Assembly: GCA_937943045.1 (NCBI GenBank)
Contig: CALEBN010000055.1
Location: forward strand, 1 to 58,638
Direction of reading: 5' to 3'
Length of the DNA stretch: 58,638 bases
Source of the DNA: an uncultured Collinsella sp.
Lineage (GTDB): Bacteria > Actinomycetota > Coriobacteriia > Coriobacteriales > Coriobacteriaceae
Shown in pieces: positions 23,902 through 32,165 of this stretch (positions within the stretch are counted from its first letter, which is position 1; each line of letters opens with the position of its first letter). The translations under genes were made by a program, and so were the position numbers. Below the pieces are notes generated by a model. That model saw only the letters and a list, made by a program, of their open reading frames with translations. It made no database searches and had not been told where the DNA came from.

Positions 23902-24870
23902 CTACTTGGCAAACAGGTTCTTGAGGTTGAACTCGGCCTGCACCGTGCGGAGCATGAGGTCGGTGTCGTCGAGGCCCAGGTGCTGCTCGTTGGCGTCGGC
24001 GGCGAGGGTGCCGCGTCGGCGGGCCCAGTTTTCGAGTGCGGCGGGCGCGGACTCTCGGGGAAGCGAGCGCACATCGGCGTCCAGGCTGCGGCAGATCTGG
24101 CGCGAGTCGATGACGATAATCTTACCCGCGCGGCGTGCCTCGGCGTAACCGTCCAAGTGGATCTTGAACCAACTGTCCTCAAAGGCGGCGTTGTGCGCCA
24201 TGTACGGGTACTTCTTCATAAGCTTGAGCAACTGCTTTTGCAGTTCCTTGTTCTCGCGGAAGGGCGTTTTGCCGTCAATGTCATCCCAGGTGATGTGGTG
24301 GATATTCGACAACGGCACATCCTCGCCGCGGTAGATATCGGGCAGGCCGCAGTAGTGTGCCTCGGCGTCATGCGGGACGGCGTCGCTGGTGAGCTCCATG
24401 ATCTCCCAGCCCACGTTGATGATGTAGCCGCGCTCGGGTGCGCGGCCGGTGGTCTCGATGTCGATGCCGAGCACCGTGCCCTGGATGGGCTTGCGAGCGT
24501 AAGCGACACCGAGCGCGTCGCGGTCGCCGCGAATCTCGCGCATGACGGACGCGGCAGTGCGCTTTTGCATCTTGCCGATGGCGGCACAGGTGTCGGCGTC
24601 GGACAGGCCGCGCGAAAGCGTCGCGGGCGTCACATTGCGCAGGCGCGCCTCGCCAATCTGGTCGCACAGGTCGCGGTTGCGGTCGGCCAGGTCGCGCACA
24701 GTGGCAAAGTCGAAGCCGGGGTCGTCCTCGGCGGTAAAGTACTCAGTCTCGAGCACCTTGAGGGCCTCTTCGCCTTTCTGACGCTCGGATTCCATGGCGC
24801 CGTGGTCGCCGTAGATAAACATGGGGATAAACGGCTGGCGCTCGTATTCGAGTGCTTGCGAAACGTTCAT
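23902..24870 (-). CDS. DEDDh-type 3'-5' exonuclease domain protein
   Basis: 322 aa. The start ATG (MNVSQALE) follows AAGGAG. The N-terminal ~150 residues have no recognised domain (charged, helical). The C-terminal half is DnaQ-like: GIDIETTG with Asp and Glu, a long loop, HNAAFED with Asp, and HLGLDDTDLM with His and Asp. It should degrade DNA or RNA from the 3' end in a metal-dependent way. There is no polymerase nearby. The role is unknown; the N-terminal extension is distinctive. Confidence 0.85.
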   Translation of the reverse strand: MNVSQALEYERQPFIPMFIYGDHGAMESERQKGEEALKVLETEYFTAEDDPGFDFATVRDLADRNRDLCDQIGEARLRNVTPATLSRGLSDADTCAAIGKMQKRTAASVMREIRGDRDALGVAYARKPIQGTVLGIDIETTGRAPERGYIINVGWEIMELTSDAVPHDAEAHYCGLPDIYRGEDVPLSNIHHITWDDIDGKTPFRENKELQKQLLKLMKKYPYMAHNAAFEDSWFKIHLDGYAEARRAGKIIVIDSRQICRSLDADVRSLPRESAPAALENWARRRGTLAADANEQHLGLDDTDLMLRTVQAEFNLKNLFAK

Positions 24871-24932
24871 ATGCTGCTCCTTGGACGGGCCGCGTCGCGC
24901 GGCTCGGGTTTGTCGAGTTATGGCGAGATGAT

Positions 24933-24950
24933 AGTTTACCATGGGCAACT
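24933..24950. promoter_or_regulatory. Candidate DtxR-family operator (copy 2)
   Basis: AGTTTACCATGGGCAACT, a near palindrome (AGTT--CCATGG--AACT). It shares 14 of 18 bases with the site ahead of the DtxR-family gene at 19991 and lies just upstream of the exporter promoter. Confidence 0.5.
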
Positions 24951-24951
24951 A

Positions 24952-24979
24952 TTGGCATCACGCCTAGGACAATTACAAT
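24952..24979 (+). promoter_or_regulatory. Candidate promoter of the metal exporter gene
   Basis: TTGGCA, 16 bases, TACAAT. The -10 belongs to a direct repeat: CTAGGACAATTACAAT at 24964-24979 and CTAGGACTTTTACAAT at 24994-25009, exactly 30 bases apart. The second copy could be a further regulator site or a start-site duplicate. Confidence 0.45.
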
Positions 24980-25041
24980 ACCCTAGTTGACCGCTAGGAC
25001 TTTTACAATGCTGCCGAAAGACACGAAAGGTTCCATCCGTC

Positions 25042-26136
25042 ATGGATTTGCTGATTGATATTCTGCTCGACGCCGGCAAGGACACGCTCTCGCTGGTGCC
25101 GTTCTTGTTGGTGACATATCTGGTCCTCGAGACGCTCGAGCATGTGGCAGGCGATCGCGTCAACGGTACCATCAAGCGTGCCGGCGCCGCTGGCCCCGTG
25201 GTTGGCTCGTTGCTGGGCATGGTGCCGCAGTGCGGCTTTTCGGCCATGGCGGCAACGCTGTACGCCGGTCGCGTCGTGACGCTGGGCACCCTGGTGGCGG
25301 TGTTTCTCTCGACTTCCGACGAGATGCTGCCACTGCTGCTTGCCGAGCAGGTTCCCGTGCAGACTATGGCGATGCTTTTGGCTTCGAAAGCGCTGATCGC
25401 GCTGGTCACGGGCTTTATCGTGGATGCTGCCATTCGCGGCCTGCGCCGCAACGCCCGTGCTCATGCGGCGATTCGCCGTACCGTGTTGGGGACCACTGTC
25501 AATCCGGCGCACGTTAACTGCGCGCATGACGACCACAGCGGCGGTGACATCATCGACGAGGTGGCCGAGGCGGGCGTGAGCGCCGACCACATCCATGAGC
25601 TGTGCGAGCGCGACCATTGCGGTTGTGATGAAGACGAGGACGAGCACGAACATGGACATGGACATGACCACGATCACGGTCATGAGGGCGAGCATGAACA
25701 CCATCACGGCCACGGTCATTCCCACTCCCATGAAGGTACGCCCGTCCTGTCGATTATCCGCAGCGCCATCTCGCATACCGTGCAGGTATCGGTATTCATT
25801 TTCCTGGTGACACTGATTCTGGTCGCCGTGCTCGAGACCTTTGGTGAGTCCGCAATCGAGCAGTTCCTGCGCGGCAACGAGACGCTCGCCGTTCTGGGTT
25901 CGGCGCTTGTCGGCCTGATCCCCAACTGCTCGGCGAGCGTGGTCATTACGCAGCTGTATCTGGAAGGCGCGCTGCAACTGGCACCGATGCTCGCCGGCAC
26001 GCTCATTTCCGCCGGCGTGGGCTACCTGGTCCTGTTCCGCACCAACCGCAGCGCTCGCGAAAATGCCGTGTTCCTGGTCATGATGTACGTCATCGGCGCC
26101 GGCTGGGGACTCGTCCTATCCGCCTTCGGCCTCTAA
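25042..26136 (+). CDS. ArsP_2-type polytopic heavy-metal exporter with His-rich loop
   Basis: 364 aa. The start ATG follows GAAAGG. The protein resembles the putative 10-TM heavy-metal exporter family (PF11449, also named putative manganese transporter). Two half-repeats each carry a conserved Pro-x-Cys segment: GMVPQCGFSAMAATLY and GLIPNCSASVVITQLY. Between them is a cytoplasmic or periplasmic loop extremely rich in His and acidic residues (HEHGHGHDHDHGHEGEHEHH), suited to binding divalent metals. The metal is not determined. The promoter shares a site with the DtxR-family gene, which points to Mn or Fe homeostasis. Confidence 0.82.
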   Translation: MDLLIDILLDAGKDTLSLVPFLLVTYLVLETLEHVAGDRVNGTIKRAGAAGPVVGSLLGMVPQCGFSAMAATLYAGRVVTLGTLVAVFLSTSDEMLPLLLAEQVPVQTMAMLLASKALIALVTGFIVDAAIRGLRRNARAHAAIRRTVLGTTVNPAHVNCAHDDHSGGDIIDEVAEAGVSADHIHELCERDHCGCDEDEDEHEHGHGHDHDHGHEGEHEHHHGHGHSHSHEGTPVLSIIRSAISHTVQVSVFIFLVTLILVAVLETFGESAIEQFLRGNETLAVLGSALVGLIPNCSASVVITQLYLEGALQLAPMLAGTLISAGVGYLVLFRTNRSARENAVFLVMMYVIGAGWGLVLSAFGL

Positions 26137-26144
26137 GTAGGCCT

Positions 26145-26227
26145 AACAAAACGGGCTTCAAAATAGCCATGCCCGGCGCCTGCACAATGCGGCGACGCAT
26201 GGCATTTTGAAGCCCGTTTTTTTGTTG
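26145..26227. terminator. Long hairpin terminator between convergent genes
   Basis: Arms ACGGGCTTCAAAAT (26151-26164) and ATTTTGAAGCCCGT, with an inner GCCATGC / GCATGGC, flanked by A-rich and T-rich runs (AACAAA on one side, TTTTTTTGTT on the other). It can terminate transcription from both sides. Confidence 0.85.
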
Positions 26228-26304
26228 AGCCACGGATCCTGAGCGCTCACACCGGTCAGAACAAAAAGGCAAATTTCCGGGCATAGCCTAAAAATCTGCC
26301 TTGG

Positions 26305-26787
26305 TTAGCGCAGCAGCTCGGTGAGGTTGCGCTTAAAGCGGGCGCGGTCTTCGCCGGTGAAGGCTGCCGGCCCGCGGGTGCGACCGCCAGCGCGGCGCAC
26401 CTTCTTTTCTTCGTGGCGAATAAACAGCTGCATGTCGATGGTCGCCTTGTCGTACACGCGCCCGCGCACGCCGATGGCGGCGGCATCGCGGCCGAGCACC
26501 ATACTCGCCAGGCCAATGTCCTGCGTCACGACCACATCGCCCGCCTGCAGACGCTCGACAATGGCAAAGTCGGCGCTATCGGCGCCCACGCTCACGTCGA
26601 GCGTCGTGACCCAAAAGCCGTGTCGTGCGTGCTCGGCATCGCGCGGATCGTCGCGGCGAATGTGGCGTTCCAGGTTCTGCGTGCTGTTGCCGGCGATAAC
26701 CACGGCGACGCCCGCCCGCCGCGCGCAGTCGATCGACTCACGCGTGACCGGGCAGGCGTCGCCATCAATAAACAGCGTTCGCGGCAT
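26305..26787 (-). CDS. YaiI/YqxD family protein (UPF0178, DUF188)
   Basis: 160 aa. The signature FIDGDACPV at the N terminus, VIAGNSTQ and VVTQDIGLASMVL identify the family, which has a PIN/NYN-like nuclease fold with conserved Asp residues. The biochemical role is not established. Its ATG follows directly on the TAG of the upstream membrane protein gene and lacks a clear ribosome site, so translation is probably coupled. Confidence 0.88.
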   Translation of the reverse strand: MPRTLFIDGDACPVTRESIDCARRAGVAVVIAGNSTQNLERHIRRDDPRDAEHARHGFWVTTLDVSVGADSADFAIVERLQAGDVVVTQDIGLASMVLGRDAAAIGVRGRVYDKATIDMQLFIRHEEKKVRRAGGRTRGPAAFTGEDRARFKRNLTELLR

Positions 26788-27390
26788 CTAGCGCACCAGC
26801 TTGCCAAAGCGGATAGCACGAATAATCAGCGTCACGCCAAACACCAGGAGCGCGGCGCCGCTAAAGATGACGAGCATCTTTGCCGACCACAGCGGATAGA
26901 TAAACACGAACACGCCGGCGATGATGGAGAGCGCGCCGCTCAGGATGGCAAGGGCGCGGTTAGACGAAAGCTCGGACTCCAGAATGGACATGACACCTTC
27001 GACAATCCAGCCAAAGCCGGCCACGACCACCACGAGCGTGGTGAGCGTCGCGGTCGAGAAGGCCTGGTTGCGCAGGATTATGACGCCGCCCAGAATGATG
27101 ATCAGGTTGGAGATGATGCTCGTGACGCGCCAGCCGGCGGGCAGCAGCGGCTCAAAAATGGCGGTGAACAGCCTGACGCCAGCCGTGATCACAAAGTAGA
27201 AGCCCAGGACGGTCGTCAGGAAGACGAGGGACTTGGCGGGCGCAAACAGCAGCGCGATGCCGGCAAGCAGTGCGATGACGCCCGTGGCGGCGTAGATCCA
27301 GCGCACGGCCTTGATTGCCTTGCCTGCCATGCTTTTCTCGTCAAATCCAAACAGATTCGACTGCTGGTCGTCGTTCTTAAAGATGCCCAT
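26788..27390 (-). CDS. HdeD/DUF308 family membrane protein
   Basis: 200 aa. The start ATG (MGIFKNDDQ) follows AAAGGAG. Six hydrophobic segments in repeated pairs, with GVIALLAGIALLFAP and the matching ALSIIAGVFVFIYP, are typical of DUF308/HdeD proteins. In enterobacteria HdeD is linked to acid resistance; that role cannot be assumed here. It is co-transcribed with the YaiI-type gene (no gap). Confidence 0.82.
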   Translation of the reverse strand: MGIFKNDDQQSNLFGFDEKSMAGKAIKAVRWIYAATGVIALLAGIALLFAPAKSLVFLTTVLGFYFVITAGVRLFTAIFEPLLPAGWRVTSIISNLIIILGGVIILRNQAFSTATLTTLVVVVAGFGWIVEGVMSILESELSSNRALAILSGALSIIAGVFVFIYPLWSAKMLVIFSGAALLVFGVTLIIRAIRFGKLVR

Positions 27391-27652
27391 GAGGTCTCCT
27401 TTCCGCACGGCGTTTGCCGTCATTGTTGTTTTTGCGGCGTATGCCGCAGTTGCTACAACAAGTATCGCCTAAAGGCACCGGCGTATGGGTTGGGGAGGGC
27501 GAAGTGTAACCCAAAGGTCCCGATTTGTTCTCGTTGTTCCCCATGTCGCGTTTTTCTATTCAACAGGTGTAGAACATTGCGGCCCTGTTCGTTATTGCCT
27601 GCGTTTTAGGTTAGATTTTCCTAAGAACAATTGCCTTGTATTGGGGGTCTCT

Positions 27653-28324
27653 ATGAACGAAGCTGTTCCCGCGGCGCCGTCGAGCGTGGAGTCGATGGCA
27701 AAGCAAGGTTGCGAAAAGCTCGGTCTGGAATCGTTTGACGCGCTGGTTCGTCGCGCCCGCACATGCCGCCGTTTTGACGAGTCCATGCGCGTGCCGCGCG
27801 AGTTTTTGCTTGAGCTGGCAGAGCTGGCGCACCTGGCTCCCTGCGGCGCTAATGCTCAGCGTCTGCGTTTTCATGTGGTGAGCGACGCCGAGGAGTGTTC
27901 GAGCTTATTTGAAAAGCTCACATGGGCTGGTGCGCTCAAGGATTGGTCGGGTCCTGTCGAGGGCGAGCGCCCGACCGGCTATATCGCGATCCTTGCCGAG
28001 CGTCCCGCTCCGGGCAAGCCTGCCGCGCCAATCACCGAGGCAGACGCTGGTATCGCCGCGCAGACGATGATGCTCGCCGCCCGCAGCGCTACGCCCGAGG
28101 TGGCGGCGTGCATGTTCAAGGCTTTTCCGCCTCGTGCGATTGATGTCATGGGACTTGACGGCGACAAGTACGAGGTCAAGCTGATCATGGTCTTTGGCGT
28201 TCCCGCCGAGACACAGGTGATCGATGCAATTGATTCCAACCCCGACGGCTCTGTTAATTACTGGCGTGACGAGGCACAGGTACACCACGTACCCAAGCGT
28301 CCACTCGCCGACGTACTGGTGTAG
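27653..28324 (+). CDS. Nitroreductase family protein
   Basis: 223 aa. The start ATG follows GGGGG; it is the first good site in the frame. The FMN-binding N terminus is visible as RRARTCRRFDE, with LAHLAPCGANAQRLRFHVV as the second flavin segment. The middle AAPITEADAGIAAQTMMLAA corresponds to the dimer-interface helix. The C terminus ends in a divergent tail (YWRDEAQVHHVPKRPLADVLV) common in anaerobe members. Expected to be an NAD(P)H-dependent flavoenzyme of unknown substrate. It is followed by a family C hairpin. Confidence 0.85.
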   Translation: MNEAVPAAPSSVESMAKQGCEKLGLESFDALVRRARTCRRFDESMRVPREFLLELAELAHLAPCGANAQRLRFHVVSDAEECSSLFEKLTWAGALKDWSGPVEGERPTGYIAILAERPAPGKPAAPITEADAGIAAQTMMLAARSATPEVAACMFKAFPPRAIDVMGLDGDKYEVKLIMVFGVPAETQVIDAIDSNPDGSVNYWRDEAQVHHVPKRPLADVLV

Positions 28325-28356
28325 TTGAGCGTCGCCGCGGCGTGATCCGGCGGTAA

Positions 28357-28391
28357 ACCACCACAAAGGTGCCCGTCCCCTTTGTGGTGGT
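28357..28391. repeat. Family C hairpin (CCACCACAAAGG type)
   Basis: Perfect 13-bp arms ACCACCACAAAGG (28357-28369) and CCTTTGTGGTGGT (28379-28391) with loop TGCCCGTCC. Copies with the same arms are at 44244, 45202 and, with changes, 47244 and 58088. It lies 33 bases after the nitroreductase stop and probably terminates it. Confidence 0.8.
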
Positions 28392-28406
28392 ACGAGGGGA
28401 GGGCGT

Positions 28407-28949
28407 GTGGCCGATCTGTATTTGGTACGGCATGGGCAGACCGAGCTCAATGTGCAGAACATTTTGCAGGGCTGGCACGATTCGCCGCTTACGGCGCGCG
28501 GGCGCGAGCAGGCGCGGGCGACGCGCACGGCGTTTGAGGCGCGCAGCATCTCCTTTGACCATGCGTATTCGTCACCGTTGGGTCGGGCGCGCCACACGGC
28601 CGAGCTGATCGTTGGTGAGGGCCTTCCCATAGAGCTGGTCGACGACCTACGCGAGTGGCATTTGGGTTCGTTGGAGGGCACATCAAATCGCGAGATGCCG
28701 CCGCAGCCTTGGGGCGATTATCCGGTTGCCTTTGGTGGCGAGTCGGAAGGCGAGCTGCGGGCGCGCATGGTTGCGGCGCTGTCCCGCATTATGGCCCGAC
28801 CGCAGCACGATCGTGTGCTTGCGGTCTCTCACGGCTCCGCCTGCCAGGAGTTTCTTGAGTATGTGGCCGGCGGGGGAGGACAGCCCGACAACGGTGCCGT
28901 GCTTCATTTTGGCTATTGCGACGGGGCGTTTTCGCTCCTTGACTGGTAA
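28407..28949 (+). CDS. Histidine phosphatase family protein (first of tandem pair)
   Basis: 180 aa from a GTG start that follows GAGGGGAGGG. Catalytic LYLVRHGQTELN with the phosphorylated His, the partner Arg in the SSPLGRARHTAE segment, Glu in EWHLGSLEG and the second catalytic His in VLAVSHGSACQEF mark the phosphoglycerate mutase-like fold. The substrate is unknown. It is 45 percent or so similar by eye to the next gene, 17 bases downstream. Confidence 0.9.
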   Translation: MADLYLVRHGQTELNVQNILQGWHDSPLTARGREQARATRTAFEARSISFDHAYSSPLGRARHTAELIVGEGLPIELVDDLREWHLGSLEGTSNREMPPQPWGDYPVAFGGESEGELRARMVAALSRIMARPQHDRVLAVSHGSACQEFLEYVAGGGGQPDNGAVLHFGYCDGAFSLLDW

Positions 28950-28966
28950 CGAACGAAAGGACCCCT

Positions 28967-29602
28967 ATGAATAAAGACCTGTATCTGGTCCGTCATGGAC
29001 AGACGATATTTAACCTCAAGCGCATTATTCAGGGCTGGAGTGATTCGCCGCTCACGCAGTTGGGCTGCGAGCAGGCGGCGCGCGCTGGCATGTTCTTGCG
29101 AGCGCGTGGCATCGAGCCCGACCACGCCTACACCTCGACGCTGCATCGCACCGAGCAGACTATCGCCAACCTGTGGCCGGGCCTTGCCTACGAGCGTCTG
29201 GACGGTCTGTGCGAGTGGTTCTTTGGCGATTTTGAGGCCGAGCGCGTGACGCTCATGCCCGAGCGTCCGTGGCGTGACTTCTACCGCCAATTTGGCGGCG
29301 AGGGGCAGATGCAGGTGCGCGAGCGCATGGTGGCGACGTTGACCGATCTTATGCGACGTCCGGACCACGAGTGCGTGCTCGCGGTGAGCCACGCCTCGTC
29401 CATCAAGGAATTTTTGGACCACGTGAGGGGAGCGGCGGCCGACGAGCGCGAGCGCGTTCCGGGCAACTGCTCGGTGCTGCATTTTGCGTTTGACGATGCG
29501 ACGGATACGTTTGAACTGGTCGAAGTCTTTACGCAAGAAGATTATGCGCGCGAGCTGGGTCTTGAGCCGCTCGTGGCGGCAGCGGGTCCGCAGCGCGGGT
29601 AG
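28967..29602 (+). CDS. Histidine phosphatase family protein (second of tandem pair)
   Basis: 211 aa. The start ATG follows GAAAGGA. LYLVRHGQTIFNLKRIIQGWSDSPLT aligns with the first copy residue by residue, as do TSTLHRTEQT, EWFFGDFEAE and VLAVSHASSIKEF. It has a longer C-terminal tail. The pair most likely arose by tandem duplication and forms an operon. A hairpin terminator follows. Confidence 0.9.
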   Translation: MNKDLYLVRHGQTIFNLKRIIQGWSDSPLTQLGCEQAARAGMFLRARGIEPDHAYTSTLHRTEQTIANLWPGLAYERLDGLCEWFFGDFEAERVTLMPERPWRDFYRQFGGEGQMQVRERMVATLTDLMRRPDHECVLAVSHASSIKEFLDHVRGAAADERERVPGNCSVLHFAFDDATDTFELVEVFTQEDYARELGLEPLVAAAGPQRG

Positions 29603-29647
29603 CGCGGGCGTGGCGATGCGGATTGCCGACATCATTGCTCGATGCGA

Positions 29648-29685
29648 AAGGGGCGGGGATGCATGCGCATGTATCCCCGCCCCTT
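29648..29685. terminator. Hairpin terminator between convergent genes
   Basis: Perfect 13-bp stem AAGGGGCGGGGAT / ATCCCCGCCCCTT with a 12-nt loop and TTGTTTG following. It serves the phosphatase pair and possibly the minus-strand gene ending at 29730. Confidence 0.75.
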
Positions 29686-29729
29686 GTTTGTCGAGCTGCC
29701 GAGTCTTTGTGCCGGGCGTTTAGGCCCTG

Positions 29730-30410
29730 TTAGAACCGTGCGATCTGGTGGGTCAGCAAACCCGTCGGAACCTGCGGTGCGTCGCCGGCAACCTGCGCGG
29801 CGGGGAATAACGCGGCAACGGTAAAGTTGAACGGCTCTTTGCCCGTGTAGGCGCCGGCTGCGCGGGCTTCGTCTGCCAGGAGCTGCGCCGCCCCTGCTAG
29901 CGCGGCAGCATAGGTGGGGTCGTCTGCCGGCGCCGGCTCCGGTGCCTGGTCGAGCATGGCTCGGATGGCGGCAACGGCGTCCTCGCGCTTGACCTCCCAC
30001 ACACGGTGCGTAATGCCCGAGGGGTCGGTGACGGCATAGAGCGACGCGCCCTCTTTAGCGGCGCCGAGGATGATATCCATGACCGGGGAGGCTTCGTAGG
30101 CGAGCGACACGGGGCGCGGCTGTACCTTAAGCTCGGCGATTGCACGGGCGGCTGCGGCCGCATCTGCGGGGGTCGCGCCGTCGCCCGTCAGTACGCCGAC
30201 CGGGCAAATTGCCACAACGCCCGTCACGCGCCCTGGCTCTCCGGAGCATTCGTACACGTAATACGTTGCGCCCGGATCTTTGAGCATGAGCCCGTCGGCA
30301 ATGGCGCCGCGCAGGGCGTCGTTGCCGCTTAGGATGTCGCCCATCTGCGGCAGCGCCTCGAGCACGCGGTCCTGAGCTGGGCGGATGCAGGGAAACGGAA
30401 GTGCTTTCAT
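29730..30410 (-). CDS. Compact DUF1015-like protein
   Basis: 226 aa. The start MKALPFPCIRPAQD resembles the IPFxAIRP opening of DUF1015 proteins, and two later blocks also fit: ATYYVYECSGEPGRVTGVVAI, and PRPVSLAYEASPVMDIILGAAKEGASLYAVTDPSGITHRVWEV. Normal DUF1015 proteins are about 400 residues, so this is a shortened version with much of the middle missing. Function is unknown. DUF1015 genes are often near serA and serC, and both lie 2-5 kb away here on the same strand, which supports the relationship. Confidence 0.65.
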   Translation of the reverse strand: MKALPFPCIRPAQDRVLEALPQMGDILSGNDALRGAIADGLMLKDPGATYYVYECSGEPGRVTGVVAICPVGVLTGDGATPADAAAAARAIAELKVQPRPVSLAYEASPVMDIILGAAKEGASLYAVTDPSGITHRVWEVKREDAVAAIRAMLDQAPEPAPADDPTYAAALAGAAQLLADEARAAGAYTGKEPFNFTVAALFPAAQVAGDAPQVPTGLLTHQIARF

Positions 30411-30449
30411 GGGCGGTCCTAACGCGTGAGTTGGTTTGTTCGCGGCTTA

Positions 30450-30961
30450 TTATGCCCCAACTTGGACGCTTGCGTCCCAGAGCGTGTTGTCGACAAGCGC
30501 GATGAGCACGTTCTGGCAGCGAACGATATTGGCATGGGCCCCGGCTCGTTGGGCTTATGCGTGAGCACCAACGAGCCGGGGCCGTAGCTCATGCAATTGT
30601 GGTTACCTGTCTTGCCGGCAATGACGGCGGTGTCGGTGTAGCCGGTAAAGAAGCCGACGGTCGTGTCTGCGTCCGTCACGTCATCGGCGACACGCTTGAG
30701 CGCAGCTAGGAGGGGAGAGCCTGGGTCGCGCTCGATGGCGGGGCGATCGCCCGTCACGGCGAAACTGCCATGGCAACCGGGAACCGCGGCCTCGGCGGTG
30801 GCAGTGGCCTGCTCGACCATGTTGATCGCGGCGGCCGTATCGGTCGGCGGCGTCAGGCGCATGTCGACCCAGACCTTGGCGTGGTCGGGCACGACAAAGG
30901 GGCGATAGCCGCCCTCGTCATCATCAACCATATGAAACCTCAGAATCAGTTTGCTTTGCAA
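30450..30961 (-). pseudogene. Remnant of an M20 family peptidase
   Basis: Only the C-terminal half remains: PFVVPDHAKVWVDMRLTPP (dimerisation strand) and VGFFTGYTDTAVIAGKTGN leading to SYGPGSLVLTHKPNE. After HKPNE the frame is broken; shifting one frame restores GAHANIVRCQNVLIALVDNTLWDA and a stop at 30450. The N-terminal metal-binding part is missing. Truncation plus frameshift indicate a dead gene, unless the shift is a sequencing error. Confidence 0.75.
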
Positions 30962-31084
30962 ACCGATTGTAAGTCACCTGCAGATTCGCGACGTGCACGT
31001 AGCAGCATTTACCGTTCGCAGGCCGAGCCATCGCGCTTGCCGTCCGGGCGGGCTCGCAAACGACGTAGCGGGTACGTACCCTTC

Positions 31085-32134
31085 ATGGACGACATGCTGT
31101 GCGACATATCTGCCTTTCGGTATCACCGGATACCCCCACAGGTCTTGGCGATAATGCCGGACCTGCCCGATTCTGCGGACGATCCGCGCAGGGAGCGCCT
31201 TTGTGAACATCCACTCGTCAAGCATTTCCTGCGCACTCCGTTACATGTGTTGGCGCAGGGCGGCTGCGGACGTAAGGGCGGTCGCATTGTCAGACATGTT
31301 TGGAACGGGGAGAGGCCGTTTGGCTCCGTGCAGCAGACGGAGTTTGGCCTTGATGTCGCGTCCCCGCTCTTTACCCTGCTGACCCTGGCTTCCTCGGTTT
31401 CAAACGAGCGTCTGATCATGTGCATGTTTGAGATGTGCGGCACCTTTGCCGTGTGCAAGATTGCACCTCAAGTAAAGTTGGCGCTTGAGCAGGCATATGG
31501 GAGCCGGTGGGGTGACGCACGGTCGGGCTGGGAAAACGTAAAGGATGCCTCGGGGAATCCAACGGACTTGTGGAAACGACCTCCCTTGATCGAGCTCTCT
31601 GACCTTACGGAGTTCGCCAATAAGATCCAGGGACTCCGCGGTGCTAAATCATTCACACGTGCCGCGAAATGCATTACGGGGGTTGTGGCATCGCCGCTTG
31701 AGGTCCAAGCTTCGATGCTGTTTGGCCTTTCGAGGCTGCGCGGTGGCGAAGGGCTGCGCCTTACCAATAACGTCGAGATTCGCATGACGCGCAGCGCCCG
31801 CCTGATTTCGGGGCTTGATAGGCGCTACGCCGATATCTTGCTGTCAAATAAGGATGGCAGCCGAGAGTGTCTGGTTGAATGCCAGGGTAAAGCCATTCAC
31901 GGATCCATAGAATCCAAGATCTCGGACTCCGATCGAACGACGGCCCTTCAGACGATGGGATATCCCGTCGTTCTGATGACCTATGGTCAGCTGGTTGACT
32001 CCGATGCCTTCCGCGTGGTGATGGAGCTTATCATGTCCTATCTCGATATGCCGTTGAAAGACAAGACGCCGCGGCAGCAAGAGCTCGAACGGCGACTTCG
32101 TGAGGAGATTTTTATCGATTGGGCGGGAATGTAG
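31085..32134 (+). CDS. Nuclease-fold (DUF559/Vsr-like) protein with AbiEi-like core
   Basis: 349 aa from the ATG MDDMLCDIS. No clear ribosome site; instead a 12-bp palindrome GGGTACGTACCC ends 3 bases before the ATG, so the start or a leader is uncertain. The middle ASPLFTLLTLASSV...MFEMCGTF resembles AbiEi-family antitoxin proteins. The C terminus RRYADILLSNKDGSRECLVECQG continues to KAIHG, DSDR and TMGYPVVLMTYGQL, matching the PD-(D/E)xK layout of DUF559/Vsr proteins (Asp250, Glu265, Lys269, His272). Function unknown. No AbiEii-type toxin lies beside it. Confidence 0.65.
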   Translation: MDDMLCDISAFRYHRIPPQVLAIMPDLPDSADDPRRERLCEHPLVKHFLRTPLHVLAQGGCGRKGGRIVRHVWNGERPFGSVQQTEFGLDVASPLFTLLTLASSVSNERLIMCMFEMCGTFAVCKIAPQVKLALEQAYGSRWGDARSGWENVKDASGNPTDLWKRPPLIELSDLTEFANKIQGLRGAKSFTRAAKCITGVVASPLEVQASMLFGLSRLRGGEGLRLTNNVEIRMTRSARLISGLDRRYADILLSNKDGSRECLVECQGKAIHGSIESKISDSDRTTALQTMGYPVVLMTYGQLVDSDAFRVVMELIMSYLDMPLKDKTPRQQELERRLREEIFIDWAGM

Positions 32135-32165
32135 CCGCGCGGGTGGAAAACGGTCGCGGAAGCTA

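Noticed and set aside
26413..27609. 398-codon + strand frame opposite the YaiI and DUF308 genes
   Set aside because: Both minus-strand genes are convincing; the + frame is Asp/Arg/His-rich noise.
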